A stretch of 64,000 nucleotides of DNA, taken from contig OU696582.1 of the NCBI GenBank assembly GCA_916048095.2, positions 4,866,001 to 4,930,000 on the forward strand. The letters run 5' to 3'. Of the stretch, positions 33,641-46,700 are shown piece by piece; positions within the stretch are counted from its first letter, which is position 1; each line of letters starts with the position of its first letter. The notes below the pieces were generated by a model that had not been told where the DNA came from, searched no databases, and saw nothing but the letters and a program-made list of their open reading frames with translations. Origin of the DNA: Sacculina carcini. Lineage: Eukaryota; Arthropoda; Thecostraca; Sacculinidae. A program made the position numbers and the translations under genes.

Positions 33641-34304
33641 TATTTACAGAATTAGTAAATGAGTTCATTAATACAGTTTTAAATCTTCATAAATATTACT
33701 TTTGGCATGATTTTATGGGTTTGCACGATATGGGAATTGTTAATTAACATTTTTGCTTTTTGCTAGGGAAACATTGTAATTGGTATTTATGAGAAACCCC
33801 TGAATAGTTACGACAAAACTTTTGAATTTCTATGAAAAACAATATTTTTAGAAACCTGAGTTTAAAAAAACTGTGTTTACTCTGAAAACAAACATGGATT
33901 AACCTCCATGGACAAAAACGATTTTTAGTCACTAGGTTTTCATAAATAAGGCCACTGGGTATTTGGTTTGGACTTTGCAAACATATGTGGATGTTTAAAA
34001 TCTACTGCTTTCGCAATTGGAAGCGGTTTAAAACTTCCGTTGCCTATAGATGCTACAAGGTGAAATTCAAGATCCTGTGTGTACATTTTTATGATTTTAT
34101 TTTTCTCTGTTTTAAATATTTACAAAACTCTTGGTAAGTGGTACTAAAATATGTTCAACTATATACTAAATAGCATGGTACAATCCTTTTTTGATTTGTG
34201 TGTGCAAAGTGTAAAAACACCAAATAAACCAATGGTTTTTTCTAAAAAAAACATGATTTTTGTGTTTTTGAAAAAACGTGGTTTTTTCAAACCCTGGTTG
34301 AAAT

Positions 34305-36430
34305 ATTTCCTACGTCCAATTATAAAAACTCATTTCTGATGCACATCTCGTGAGCGTTGTGCGTGTGCTAGGTTGAGATTGTCCACTTTTCATAAGATAA
34401 GTTTAACAATTACGTAAGAGAGCAAAAGTGCATTGTGTATTATTTTCGTATTGTGACGGTACATCATATTAACTTTAGCATTGCTAAGTGAAATTACCAC
34501 GGGTCCATAAGCAATTTATTTCAAATAATATATTTCTTTTAATCACCATCCTAATCTTGCTACACTCAATATACAAGACTAAAAAACGGTGTAAACAAAT
34601 CAAGATGAAAAAGCCTGATAACATCGCGAGTCCACTACTGACACAGAGCCGCTCTGTCGAGCACCTTCTGAAGCGTCGTGCTGGCCAGAGTGGCGGCGCT
34701 GATGTTCAGGTCGTAATAGCCACTGGATTTGCCGCAAACGCTCATCAACGCCGATTTCGACGACATTGCGCAGTCGTTCAATATAGACAACGATTCAGTG
34801 GCCGAACGAATAAAAACAGCAACACCGTATAGCCTAAAAAATTCACCAAAAACAATGACAGGACATAAAAATACGCACTAGCACCATTGACCGATTAATT
34901 AGCTCGTGATAAGGAAATACGATGTAGATGAGAACACATTATACAAATATATTTCAACGTTTACCATTCCTCAAATCCTGACACAGAAAATGACTACACA
35001 ACCCGTACACACAAAACTAGTCTATTCAGTGAAAACGTGTGCCGATATGATGATTCACAATCGACACTATGCAGTGGTAATAAATCTCTCCAAGCGCATC
35101 GCCACAATTTGTAATTGCAGTTGAACACTTTGCCCAAATAAAGAGTAGCTCGGTGGTGTGAACTATCGTGTCAAATACCCCAAATTTGAACCTAGCTCGG
35201 ATTTGGTGCTTAACCCCAGTTGAATCCAATGTGACTTCACACCGTGGATGGGCGCACAGTGAAGTATTACATCATCTCAACATATTCAATATACTGGTGC
35301 ATATTATGAATGTTATGTATTAAGATGAGCTTGCAGCAAAAAACCACGGATGAGACGACATAAATCATATCGTGGGCAGACCATGTGAACAAAAACTAGA
35401 ACATGCATTTTATATAGCGCATATTACACGCGCGCGACGGACCAAAAACAATGAGAAAGCAACCAGCAAATAGACAGAAGTAAGATACAGACCAGTAGTA
35501 TAAAAACATAAACCCAAAAAAACAATCGACAATTATCCCTATATACATACACGCAACATACAAAATCTGCAATTAAAGGTGTTTTAGTGCCCCACGCCTT
35601 GAATTTAAATATAGTAGGGGCCTTGTGTTTGTATATGCTAACGCAATATTGCGTGCATTTCATTCAGGTCAGGACGAAAGTGCAGTTATTTCACCCTCCA
35701 GTCGGTGCTGCATTGCATGCGGCACCTGCTCTCACACACTTTCCTTCATCACTGCTCTTCGCTTTTCCAAGCTTGTTGTGGACACTGTACTCATTGTGCT
35801 CACACCCTTCTCTTCTCTCATACTCTACCTTCCCCGTATTCATTGTTTTTTCTCACCGTGAACATACACCCTCATACTCCGCTCTCTTCGCAGCGCCTGT
35901 ATCATCGCCGTGCCCACTGTACAGTTAGCCATTGTGTCCTTCCTGCTAACGGTCCTTCTCTCCTCGCAGTGTCGGTTGTTGACACGACGGTAGGGCGGAC
36001 AACAGAGGGTACAGTGGGCCACACGGCTAAAGTCAGTCGTATGTGGGTCATCTCTGTGAATACACGGTGCTGTGTCTTCATACTGCTTTTGGTGTGTAGT
36101 TGTTTACATTGTGATATGGTGACACTTTATCATTGGGCTGCTGAAACTGTGTTTGCCAGTACACTGCACTGCTGAAACTGTGTTTGCCAGTACACTGCAC
36201 TGCACTACAATACACTGCGTGCAACACACCTCTGACATTTCAACGCATTTAGGCGCGGGACTACAACAGTGGCACATTCCTGGGCAGTCACGTCAGAAAG
36301 CGCTACAGTGTGAACTACCTCCCAGAAGGATATTGAAAACAATCAGACAAAAAAAACATCATATATTCAACTAATTACGTATAATTACGCATTTAAACAC
36401 AACAATAGAGAAGGCTGTGTTCGCGTGTAA
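34305..36430. other. no recognised gene
   Basis: Short plus-strand frames at 34488-34832, 34906-35124 and 35587-36175 lack family motifs. A 31-base unit (GCTGAAACTGTGTTTGCCAG...) is exactly tandem at 36140-36170 and 36171-36201. Exons of an unknown gene cannot be excluded. Confidence 0.35.
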
Positions 36431-36720
36431 TTTTGCGGGGCAAAGTCTCACGGCCCAGGCCGGCAAACCGCAGGTCCGGCCGCCACACGGGTTATCGCAG
36501 TCACGGCCAGCACAGAAAACGGAATGGCTGCGCGCACACAAAACCCGCCTTGCGGCAAATGGACTATCACTTTAAGCGACGCACCCAACTGTTTCACCTC
36601 GCCAGGGAATCGAACCCTGGACTTCTCGTGCACAAAGCGTGCGATTTAGTCACATGGATAAGAGGCGGACGTTGTTTTACAATTACAATTACAACTAATT
36701 ACACGCCTATCTAAGCCGAT
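36430..36720 (-). mobile_element. tRNA-derived SINE
   Basis: On the minus strand the head (about 36660-36590) contains GTGACTAAATCGCACGC and GTCCAGGGTTCGATTCCCTG, a clear B box with its paired T arm, followed by a GC-rich body. No full cloverleaf can be drawn, so it is a SINE or tRNA pseudogene rather than a tRNA gene. Confidence 0.65.
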
Positions 36721-36739
36721 GTAAACGGAGTAAGGGCAT

Positions 36740-39470
36740 GCGACACAGAGTCGAAAGACAACTCAAGGAAATATTTCAAAAGAGAAGAACGAAAATAACA
36801 ATAGGAGGCAGAGCGAACGATATGAGAAGGGAAATAGTTATATAACCGAGGGGCATACAAGAGGACCAACATGCCGAGAGGTTGATTCAATGAGGAGGTC
36901 AGAGATAAGACGGTTAGACAGGGTCATGCAGAAGCATAAAAATAATACAACAAATACGAAAACGAATACGGGGAATATGGGGAGCCACTTAAATCGAAAC
37001 AGAAATTGCGAGGTATGACGGCAAGTAGCAGGAGAAAGAACAAAGCGACATGAAAAAATGATACGCTTAAGAATTCGAAGGGAATAACGAGGGACATGAA
37101 AGTACAAAGAACAACAGTAATCAACACGGGATAAAATATGGGAAACAACAAGTTTGAAAGCAGACGGGTGATCGAGAAATGGACGAATATGATAGATAGA
37201 ACGGAGAATGAGACGACAGGTTCTAGCCACAGTGTTAATAGCCACAGTGCGGTATTCCTGAGAATGAAAAGCTATAAATTCAGTTTTGGAATAGTTAAAA
37301 AGAAAGAATATGCCTAGAAGAAGCTGAAGGTGAGATATCAGAATGTCAACAATAAATGAGTAGGTAGGCAGTGGGAGATTAATGCAAAATTGAACATAAT
37401 CAGCGTATAAATGATAGGTAAGATAATAACGTTCAAGAATAGGACATAGGGAAGACACGAAAATATTAACAGAATATGACCAAGAATGGAGCTCTGTGGA
37501 ACGCCAGAACAAAGAGGAACTGAAGATGAAGAAGAGTTTAAGGAAACCGAAAAGGATCTATCTGACAGATAGGATTTGAGAAGAGATGGAGCCCAAGCAG
37601 AAATACCCAAATAAAGATCAGCAAGAAGAATATCATGATTAACAAGATCGAGGGCAGATGACATATATAAAAGAACAAGAAGCACAGAGCGACTACAAGT
37701 AAAATGGGAAAACGTATGATTAAGGATAGAGACTGTGACAGGTTCGGTAGAATGATACGGCCTGAACCCAGATTGAAAAGGAGACAGTAGAGAAAAGATA
37801 ACCAATTTAAGTAGCTTGGAGGGAAAACTGAGGAGGGAAACAGGTCGATAGTTTTCAAAAGAGAGGGGTTAAGTGGAGGTAATTTAAGCAACGGTTTGAC
37901 GGCGGCATGCTTACCCGCAAAAAACAAGCCATGTAGAAAAAACAATTAATGATATGAAGAAAATAAGGAGCAAGTAAGATACTAGAATCAGACAGGGCAC
38001 CAAAGTTGATCGGATCGGAAAGATAAAATTAGATCATAGAAAAAAGAAATAAGCAAACATCCGCAATGTTTAATAGAAAAATAAGAAATACACCACAAGG
38101 GCCCATGTAACTCAGGGAACGGAAAAAGGAGAACATCACGAGACGTCGTTACGAATTTTATCATTGAAACAAGAGACAAAATCATCAGCAGAGAGAGGAC
38201 AAGGAAACACAGAGCTCACACCGCGCAGATCGTTCAAAGTGGACCATAACGCTCTCGAGGAAGGAGAAATAGAAGAAAGACGAGACTGATAGTAGGACTG
38301 TTTGGCGCGAAAAGGGCGGAGAGGGAAGATGAGCGTGAGGAGCAGAACGAAGACCAAGATCAGGGAAAAGGAGAACGCCGCCAGTGACGATGGAATTGAC
38401 GATGTCGGCGCCTGAAAGAAAGCAATTCAGAAGAAAACCAGGTAGGAGAATAGGATAACGTGGTACGGCGAGTCAAGAGAGGATACAAGGAGTCATTAAT
38501 AAACGAAATAACGCGAGCGAACAACGGGACAATCTCTGTAACAGGAACATAATGAATCAGATACAATGGTAAATATGAAAACAGTAAAGAGGAAACATTG
38601 ATGGGATTGCAATTTTATGTAAGAAGGAAACAACACAGGAGACTGGTTGATTTTGAAAGCAGTAAGAGAAACATCACAGAGAATGAAGCTGTGGTCAGAG
38701 AAGGAAGAACCAGGGGAACAACAGTTACAACAGGAATTGGAAAATCAGAAGGAATTACAGGATAATTCAATGCCTAGTGACCGAGTCCGGCTCACTTGGC
38801 GCAACGACCAGAAGCGGTCGTAGACGCTGCGCGCCCGAAGACCAACACACAGGTGATCACCGATCCGCCGGAGAGTCACCCGTACACGCGGCAAAACGGC
38901 GAGCACCGCACGCCTTCTCTGGTCTCGGGGAGTGGTGAAAAATATAACTTTAAACTCACAAGCCGGAAATTATACAAGAACAGGATTTTTCAAGCAGACA
39001 TTTGCGGCGAGCGACTCCGGGTCGGCAGAAGGCGGGATATTAGCAGCCGTCACCTTCGGTTGGATTGCCGTTTGTTCGGGCCAATGCGCCTCAACATCAG
39101 ACATGTTTACACGGATGCAATGGGCCGCATTTGAGGACGCGTCGGCAGAGCAGCAGTTGAGAACCAATCCGCAGCCAAGAGCATGTCGAGCGCTGGCCAC
39201 CTGGACGGTCCTCAGCACAAGAGCGACCGAGTCAGCACTGACCGTGCCGCACTGACCGTGACAGCACTTACCGCCATGTTTCGACTTGAGGATGACGGCA
39301 TAAGATAACTCTGGAGCCCCGTCAGGCTGGGTGACAATGTCAGACAAAGCACTGACGGTCAGCTTGACGGCCGCCTCGAGCTGCGAGATTTTTGACGACA
39401 GACCGTCAACCTTCTCAGATAGGTAGATAGAGCAAGTGCAAGTTTGGCCTTTCTCAGGCAGGGTGAGTAC
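36740..39470 (-). pseudogene. second CR1-type LINE, heavily decayed
   Basis: On the minus strand ORF1-like pieces come first (KVDGLSSKISQLEAAVKLTV; TAANIPPSADPESLAANVCL; GDHLCVGLRARSVYDRFW), matching the ORF1 of the CR1 at 25.1-26.2 kb. RT pieces follow: FHGLFFAGKHAA, YHSTEPVTVSIL, SALDLVNHDILLADL, CSGVPQSSILGHI, YHLYADYVQF (YADD altered), NYSKTEFIAF. The C-terminus is RLYNYFPSHIVRS...LKYFLELSFDS. Frequent frame shifts show long decay. The endonuclease was not seen. Confidence 0.75.
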
Positions 39471-39689
39471 ACCCAGTTGACGAGTTGCCTCAGATTTGAC
39501 TCCGGTGATGTGTGCACACTTGACGTGTCACCAAACCGAGTACAAACGCCAAACCGAGTACAAACTGTGCAATATCAGCCCAATTTTGTGCTATAATGAC
39601 ATAGTCATCCGAGTGTGATCACTCGTACAATACCGCGGTGAGCGCACGTGTGTCTGCAAGTTAAAATGGCAATGTGTTGTATGAATGTG

Positions 39690-39900
39690 TTACCGTTCTT
39701 CTTTCTTATTGGCGTTTTTAAGGGCGCACCAGCCAGTATTTAGGCTATATGGCGCGCCCCACTTTGTGCCCATCTACAGTGGTGACTCCCGGTAGACTGA
39801 AGCAGAGGTGTTAATGAACGAACCAGGGCTAGGATTCGAGCCGCAGATATCTGACACCAGAGTTCAGCGCCAAACCACTGAGCTACTCGGGAGCTCCGTT
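39690..39900 (-). mobile_element. tRNA-derived SINE
   Basis: Minus strand from about 39895: GAGTAGCTCAGTGGTTTGGC (A box), then GCGGCTCGAATCC (B box), then a short body containing GGGCGCGCCATATAGCC and ending near AAAACGCCAATAAGAA. The D-arm and T-arm consensus are good, but stems are imperfect. Confidence 0.7.
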
Positions 39901-40600
39901 GCCCAACGACTAAGGTAATGTGACAAGTGCAGCAGTCCCATCGCGCTTAAAAAAACCAGAAGCGAGAAAATATATGGAAGAAATACTAGAGCGGAACTCG
40001 CTCAGTTTTATTGCCAAAGATATTCTTATTAATCTTGCCGTACTCCACAGTCAGCTTGAACTATCTAACTCCACAGTAAGCTGTGAGATCAAAGAAGATA
40101 CGATCAAACACTATGCTCTGAAAATGTGCAGAAAGCTATCTACACCAGTGTATTTGGTATAGCGCCCCTCATCATATGCGTGCAGACGAGTACCGATGCA
40201 GAAAACATGAAATATATACTGACAATGCGAGCATGGGAAAATACGATAATAATAGCTCCATCACAAAACAACAAAATAAAACGCGGATTAAATCAAGGAG
40301 AAACAGGAGCAGAGCAGCAACAGGACACAAACAAGGACGTAGCAGAGCGCAGCGTAAAGAGGTTAAAAACAAGGGAACAAGATGGATGCCCAAAGAATAT
40401 ATAGTCACAGGATTCCCGGACAAGTACATGATCGGATCTACGAGTACATGATCGCAAAAGTCCCATATGATACCAAATAAAATTTATAGCACGACCTATG
40501 GAAAACCAAAGCGAATCATAGGGCAGAACAAACACGTGTTTATTGTTGTTGTAGGCTATTGTACTTAGCGTTTGGAGACTCACGTGCAGAAATAAACACA
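39901..40600. other. unassigned short open frames
   Basis: Plus-strand frames of 80 (39920-40162) and 92 codons (40126-40404) read as charged polypeptides without any motif I recognise (KKPEARKYMEEILERNSLSF; NKDVAERSVKRLKTREQDG). They end just left of the inverted duplication. Confidence 0.3.
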
Positions 40601-40914
40601 CACGTGCGATGCAGTGAGTCTAGTACCTTTGGTGCGACATCCACTTCACGCGACGCTGTTTTGCACTGTACATACCTGTTACGTCATCGACTTCCAAACG
40701 AGTGACGTATTTAGGTCCACCAGTGATGCCAGCAAGCCATAGAGAATTGTAAGCCACTTCGTTCGACACCTTGGTTTATCACCAGATTTCCCGGTTGACC
40801 ACTCATACTCGACAGTGTATCTTTGGTGCGCGTCGTGTGTGTTCGTTCTCGGTCTTTGGCGTGTGTTCTGCAGTGGTCATTTTGATGGTACGTGGTTATC
40901 TTTCTTACTAGTAG

Positions 40915-42925
40915 TATATTGGTATTAAGTATGGTCTGAATTGACTGCTATATCAGTACTCTCTATAATCATGTTTCTTTTTCATTTTTGATTTTGAGAT
41001 ATATTGGTATTAAGTATGGTCTGAATTGACTGCTTCACCAAGACTCTCTATAATCATGTTTCCTTTTCATTTTTGATTGTGAGATATATTGGTATTAAGT
41101 ATTGTCTGAATTGACTGCTTTATCAAGACTCTCTATAATCATGTTTCCTTTTCATTTTTGATTATGAGATATATTGGTATTAAGTATGGTCTGAATTGAC
41201 TGCTTTACCAAGAGTCTCTATAATCATGTTTCCTTTTCATTTTTGATTATGAGATATATTGGTATTAAGTATGGTCTGAATTGACTGCTTTATCAAGAGT
41301 CTCTATAATCATGTTTCCTTTTCATTTTTGATTATGAGATATATTGGTATTAAGTATGGTCTGAATTGACTGCTTTATCAATATTCTCTATAATCATGTT
41401 TCCTTTTCACCTTGATTATGAGATATATTGGTATTAAGTATGGTCTGAATTGACTGCTTTACCAAGACTCTCTATTATCATGTTTCCTTTTCACCTTGAT
41501 TATGAGGTATATTGGTATTAAGTATGGTCTGAATTGACTGCTTTATCAATACTCTCTATAATCATGTTTCCTTTTCATTTTTGATTATGAGATATATTGG
41601 TATTAAGTATGGTCTGAATTGACTGTTTTATCAATACTCTCTATAATCATGTTTCCTTTTCATTTTTGATTATGAGATATATTGGTATTAAGTATGGTCT
41701 GAATTGACTGCTTTATCAATATTCTCTATAATCATGTTTCCTTTTCACCTTGATTATGAGATATATTGGTATTAAGTATGGTCTGAATTGACTGTTTTAC
41801 CAAGAGTCTCTATAATCATGTTTCCTTTTCATTTTTGATTATGAGATATATTGGTATTAAGTATGGTCTGAATTGACTGCATTATCAAGAGTCTCTATAA
41901 TCATGTTTCCTTTTCATTTTTGATTATGAGATATATTGGTATTAAGTATGGTCTGAATTGACTGCTTTATCAATATTCTCTATAATCATGTTTCCTTTTC
42001 ACCTTGATTATGAGATATATTGGTATTAAGTATGGTCTGAATTGACTGCTTTACCAAGACTCTCTATTATCATGTTTCCTTTTCACCTTGATTATGAGGT
42101 ATATTGGTATTAAGTATGGTCTGAATTGACTGTTTTATCAATATTCTCTATAATCATGTTTCCTTTTCACCTTGATTATGAGATATATTGGTATTAAGTA
42201 TGGTCTGAATTGACTGCTTTACCAAGAGTCTCTATAATCATGTTTCCTTTTCATTTTTGATTGTGAGATATATTGGTATTAAGTATGGTCTGAATTGACT
42301 GCTTTATCAAGAGTCTCTATAATCATGTTTCCTTTTCATTTTTGATTATGAGATATATTGGTATTAAGTATGGTCTGAATTGACTGCTTTATCAAGAGTC
42401 TCTATAATCATGTTTCCTTTTCATTTTTGATTATGAGATATATTGGTATTAAGTATGGTCTGAATTGACTGCTTTATCAATATTCTCTATAATCATGTTT
42501 CCTTTTCACCTTGATTATGAGATATATTGATATTAAGTATGGTCTGAATTGACTGCTTTACCAAGACTCTCTATTATCATGTTTCCTTTTCACCTTGATT
42601 ATGAGGTATATTGGTATTAAGTATGGTCTGAATTGACTGCTTTATCAATACTCTCTATAATCATGTTTCCTTTTCATTTTTGATTATGAGATATATTGGT
42701 ATTAAGTATGGTCTGAATTGACTGTTTTATCAATACTCTCTATAATCATGTTTCCTTTTCATTTTTGATTATGAGATATATTGGTATTAAGTATGGTCTG
42801 AATTGACTGCTTTATCAATATTCTCTATAATCATGTTTCCTTTTCACCTTGATTATGAGATATATTGGTATTAAGTATGGTCTGAATTGACTGCTTTATC
42901 AATACTCTCTATAATAAATTTTCTG
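40915..42925 (+). repeat. 85-bp satellite array, left arm
   Basis: About 24 tandem monomers of 84-85 bp, each with GAGATATATTGGTATTAAGT, then GGTCTGAATTGACTGCTTTA and ATCATGTTTCCTTTTCA. Variant monomers recur in order: TCTATTATC variants at 41471, 42063 and 42569 are 592 and 506 bp apart, i.e. 7 and 6 monomers, which is a higher-order pattern. Confidence 0.95.
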
Positions 42926-43071
42926 CCACCTGATTCATTGTGATCCTGAGGTGCTTATTTGTTACATTAATAGACAGTATTTGTCGTGTTATGTATGCTG
43001 GTGTTGACATGTAACCTGATCGCATGCCGTGTTTTGTTTTGTTTTTCAGTTGAGTCGCCGGCGCGCTGTGC

Positions 43072-43179
43072 ATGCAGTCTCGGGGCTCATCACAGTACTT
43101 GATCGAGGCTGGGTGGAGGATTGATCATCTCGTCGCCCACATCGAGATTAAGAACGGTCTTGTATCGTGCTGTCTGTAG
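43072..43179 (+). CDS. short ORF shared by both duplication arms
   Basis: A 35-codon frame starts at the ATG at 43072, 23 bases after a polypyrimidine-CAG (TTTTGTTTTTCAG, ending 43049). It reads MQSRGSSQYLIEAGWRIDHL and onward. The same frame is preserved on the minus strand of the right arm (60802-60695), with the final residue changed. It may be a leading exon or leader peptide of a lost gene or element. Too short to assign a function. Confidence 0.3.
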   Translation: MQSRGSSQYLIEAGWRIDHLVAHIEIKNGLVSCCL

Positions 43180-43340
43180 TGTCTGGTTTCTGGATGTGGC
43201 AGGGCAACTGGCATGCATTCTCACTGCATGCGTGTTCAGCCGACGACGACGGTGATTACTAGTTGTTCAGTTATCACGTCCACGTTTCAATTGTTTTCTC
43301 GTGTGTTGGCTTGCGTGCATGTGCTGTAGTGTTTGGTGAC

Positions 43341-43349
<9 letters not shown>

Positions 43350-43386
<37 letters not shown>
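43350..43386. repeat. (TG)n microsatellite
   Basis: TG run of about 37 bases. The counterpart CA run in the right arm (about 60515-60535) is shorter. Confidence 0.92.
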
Positions 43387-43387
<1 letters not shown>

Positions 43388-43545
43388 TTGATTCAGTGGA
43401 TCGTGTATTGTTATGCAGTAGTGTTACGAGATCGCAGCTTCGCTCGTACTGTTTTTGCTTCATTATTCAAGTCATGTTTTATATCACCAGTGTTCTTGCA
43501 CTATTATCTCTTGGCTCGGTTATAGACATTAATTCGTCTCAAATT

Positions 43546-43585
43546 AGCACTTTATTGCATTATATATATAATGCAACAAAGTGCT
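43546..43585. repeat. 40-bp palindrome at LINE 5' junction
   Basis: AGCACTTTATTGCATTATA with its reverse complement directly behind it (one mismatch pair). The first half is host sequence also present in the right arm; the second half is an inverted copy lying exactly between host DNA and the truncated LINE. Confidence 0.92.
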
Positions 43586-46500
43586 ATATAAGGGCTATAG
43601 AACTGATCATTCAATGGTAAAACTTAAAATAGCAACGTACGTAAACAGAGGGCCCGGTTTATGGAAATTCAATGACTCACTCTTAGACGATGACGAATAC
43701 GTGAAGAGAATAAATGCTTGCATTATAGAGACAATTAATATGTACAACACACAAAAAAGAGTGTTAGAATTGAAGCAGCTGGACGTGGACAACTTGAGAG
43801 TTAACATTAGTATCGAGCTGCTGTATGAAACCTTACTGCTAATGATTCGCGGGGAAACAATCAGTTACAGCTCTCACAGAAAAAGAATCCTGAAACTAGA
43901 GTTGGCCAAACTGGAAGATGATATAAATGATCAACAGGCAAAATTCAACGTTTCAAAAAGTCCACAGGATTTTGCTCGAGTAGAAGAGGCAAAACAAAGA
44001 CTGGAGCTGAAACGTGAAAAAATTGTACAGGGGCTGATAATCAGATCAAAGTGTAACTGGCATGAACAAGGTGAAAAAAGCACAAAGTATTTTTTAACAT
44101 TAGAAAAAAGAAACGCCATCAGAAAGTCAATAACATATTTGCATCACGAAGGGGAAAAAGTAAGTGAACAAGCTTTAATATTGAAATTGATGGGCGACAA
44201 AATAAAGTTAACATACAAAGCAGCGGCGACAACACCAATAGATCCACGAGATATGCAAGCTTTACGAAAGATCACAAGGGAGCAAGCAGTTCGCTTAGAA
44301 CAACAAATTACGCTCGAAGAACTCAAAGCCACAATGTCAAGAATGAAAAGCGGTAAATCACCAGGACCAAATGGTTTTACGATAGGTTTCTTTAAAAAAT
44401 TCTGGGACCCAATCGGCCATATCTTACTTAAAGCGTTCAAAGAAACACAGTTAAGAGGTGAATTAATACGATCACATAATGAGGCATCAATAACCATGAT
44501 TCCTAAGAGTGGTACCACGGGCCACCAGATTAAAGATTGGCGTCCAATATCCTTATTGAACGTAGACTTCAAGATTTTATCAAGGACGATTGCCGAAAGG
44601 ATCAAACAAGTAATTCCAGGGTTGATCAGTCAAACACAAACTGCATATATCCGAGGGAGAAACATCGCTGAAAACTCCAGATTGGTATTTGACCTCATCC
44701 ACCATTGTCACAAAAACCAAATTGCGGCCGTAATCCTGGCAGCGGATTTCCAATCGGCATTTGATACAGTATCGTGGACGTATATGGAAAATATTCTAGA
44801 AGCACATAACTTTGGGCCTTTGTTTAGAAGTCTTATCAATTTGTTATATTTCAACAAGCGAAATTATTCCAGGATAGGCATGAACGGATATATAGGTGAA
44901 AAAATATTCCTAGAACGCGGAATTAGACAAGGTGATCCTATATCTGGCTATTTGTTCAACCTCGCAGTAGAATTAATTGCTGTCAGGCTTGCAAAAGCAA
45001 GTGACGTCCGAGGAATCCAAATACACGATCAAGTTGAGATAAAAATATCACAATATGCTGACGATACTGTTCTATTTCTCGAAGGTGACGCCCAAAATAT
45101 TGAAAATGCAACCAACGAACTGGTGAAATTTGCAGAGATGTCTGGACTCAAACTGAATCAAGCAAAAACCAAGCTGCTTGCCCTTGGTGGTTATGCTCCA
45201 GTTACCCCAGCCGTAAGCAACAATTGGGTAGAAGAGCTGAAAATACTAGGAATACACTACACCGCGGACAATACGAGAATAAGAGAAAACTATACGAGAG
45301 TCATGAAAAGTGCAGAGTTAGAGCTGGCGCTGTGGTGCAAGAGAAATTTGACGCCAATAGGAAGCATAGCGATAATAAAAGCACTTATCATATCCAAATT
45401 TGTGCATTTGTTCAATTCCATTCCAAGTTTAAGCAAGAATCAACTGAAAAATTTGTCAAGTATTCTGTTCAAATTTGTATGGAACAATAAGACAGATAAA
45501 ATTAAGCGTAAACAACTTATTCAGAACTACAGCGAAGACGGATTATGTATGATCGACATCGTAGCTTTCATGCGCAGCATAAAGGCTCGATGGATAAGTA
45601 AACTGGCGAACGAAACAGACGGACTCTGGACTAGCTTAGCTAGGCTAAGCATTCCAGACGTCGGCGATTTAGTGAATTACGGAACACAAAAATTGAAAAA
45701 AATTGAAAGCAAAATAACAAACGAGTTTTGGAAGGACGTTATAATAGCCTGGCGATATTTTATCGAAAACTCCAATCAGGAAGACAGCACCATCATCTGT
45801 GAAAGTTTATGGTACTCCGATTATACGAAATATAAAAGCAGTAAAATTCACAAATGGGATAACGCAGGAATTCGCTTTATAGGCGATATAATAAACACAG
45901 AAGAAGCAAGAGTTTTAACGCTTGAGGAAATGCAGAATAAATTCAATATAAAAATTGATTCTCTCAATTACACTGGCCTTCTAAAAGGAATTGATAAAAT
46001 AGAATCTGTACTGCAGCATTCGAGTCATTACATTCAACCCAACATTCCCTATCGAGGGTGGATGATAAGAAATACGACAAAATTCAATCGATTTGCATAT
46101 AAAAACATGATTTCATATAAAACGAATAATTCACAAGTGGAATTGGGGAGAACGAAAAGAAAATGGATAGAAGATATTGGCCACTACAGAGCAGGAAGTA
46201 TAAACACCATTAAATCAGTGACAAATTCCACACACTTGCAATACTTCAACTACAAAATCACTCAAAGAATCATCCACACAAACAAAACCGCATATTTGAT
46301 CGGCATGACAAAATCACACACATGCACGTTCTGCAAAACACACACAGAAACGATATTGCACCTTTTCTGGAGCTGCCACGTTACAAGAAAATTTATACAA
46401 GAAATGAACACACACGTATTGGAGCCACTAGGTTTCCAAGTGAAAAACGAGAAAAAATGGTTTTTCCCGGTTGAAAGGAACTTAGAAACATTGATAATTA

Positions 46501-46700
46501 CTGTCGCGAAAAGATGCATTTATACTTCACGTTATATCGACGCGAAGCCGCATATAAAAGCACTAATAGTGTCAATTATGAACGAATACGAAATAGGTCA
46601 GACATGCCGCAAACAACTACCCGATAGAGCCAAGCATGAAATGTGGAGGATATGGGAGCAGAAACAGAACGAGATAACGTGTCACTTCAATATGTCGTAA
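43586..46700 (+). pseudogene. L1/Tx1-type ORF2 (RT), lacking endonuclease
   Basis: Open for about 1037 codons without a stop but entered mid-protein. It starts YRTDHSMVKLKI, the last part of the AP endonuclease (DH of the SDH box), followed by GPGLWKFNDSLL. RT motifs are SGKSPGPNGFTIGFFKKFW, DWRPISLLNVDFKI, AAVILAADFQSAFDTVSW, GIRQGDPISGYLF and YADDTVLFLEG (about codon 492). A CCHC-like zinc site, CTFCKTHTETILHLFWSC, lies near codon 914. About 220 N-terminal residues are missing, so it cannot nick its own target. The clean frame suggests a recent insertion. Confidence 0.88.

Larger units (their letters stand above)
29713..34296. mobile_element. hAT-like non-autonomous element, 4.6 kb
   Basis: Starts CAGGGTTTG and ends CAAACCCTG, and is flanked by the exact 8-bp direct repeat GTTGAAAT (29705-29712 and 34297-34304). 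Subterminal poly-T/poly-A words (ACATGTTTTTTT, AAAAAACGTGG) occur inside both ends. There is no transposase frame. The interior is almost wholly degenerate tandem repeats, which may be an element or satellite that invaded it. Ends and duplication support hAT; family membership beyond that is open. Confidence 0.78.

Noticed and set aside
34488..35124. Possible host gene exons
   Set aside because: Short frames without recognisable motifs or clear splice-site pattern; could be exons, but the sequence alone does not show it.
36590..36660. tRNA gene on the minus strand
   Set aside because: The T arm is perfect but D and anticodon arms do not fold properly, and it is joined to a GC-rich body.
40915..42925. 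CRISPR-like repeat-spacer array
   Set aside because: The whole 85-bp unit is repeated head to tail with no unique spacers; it is a satellite.
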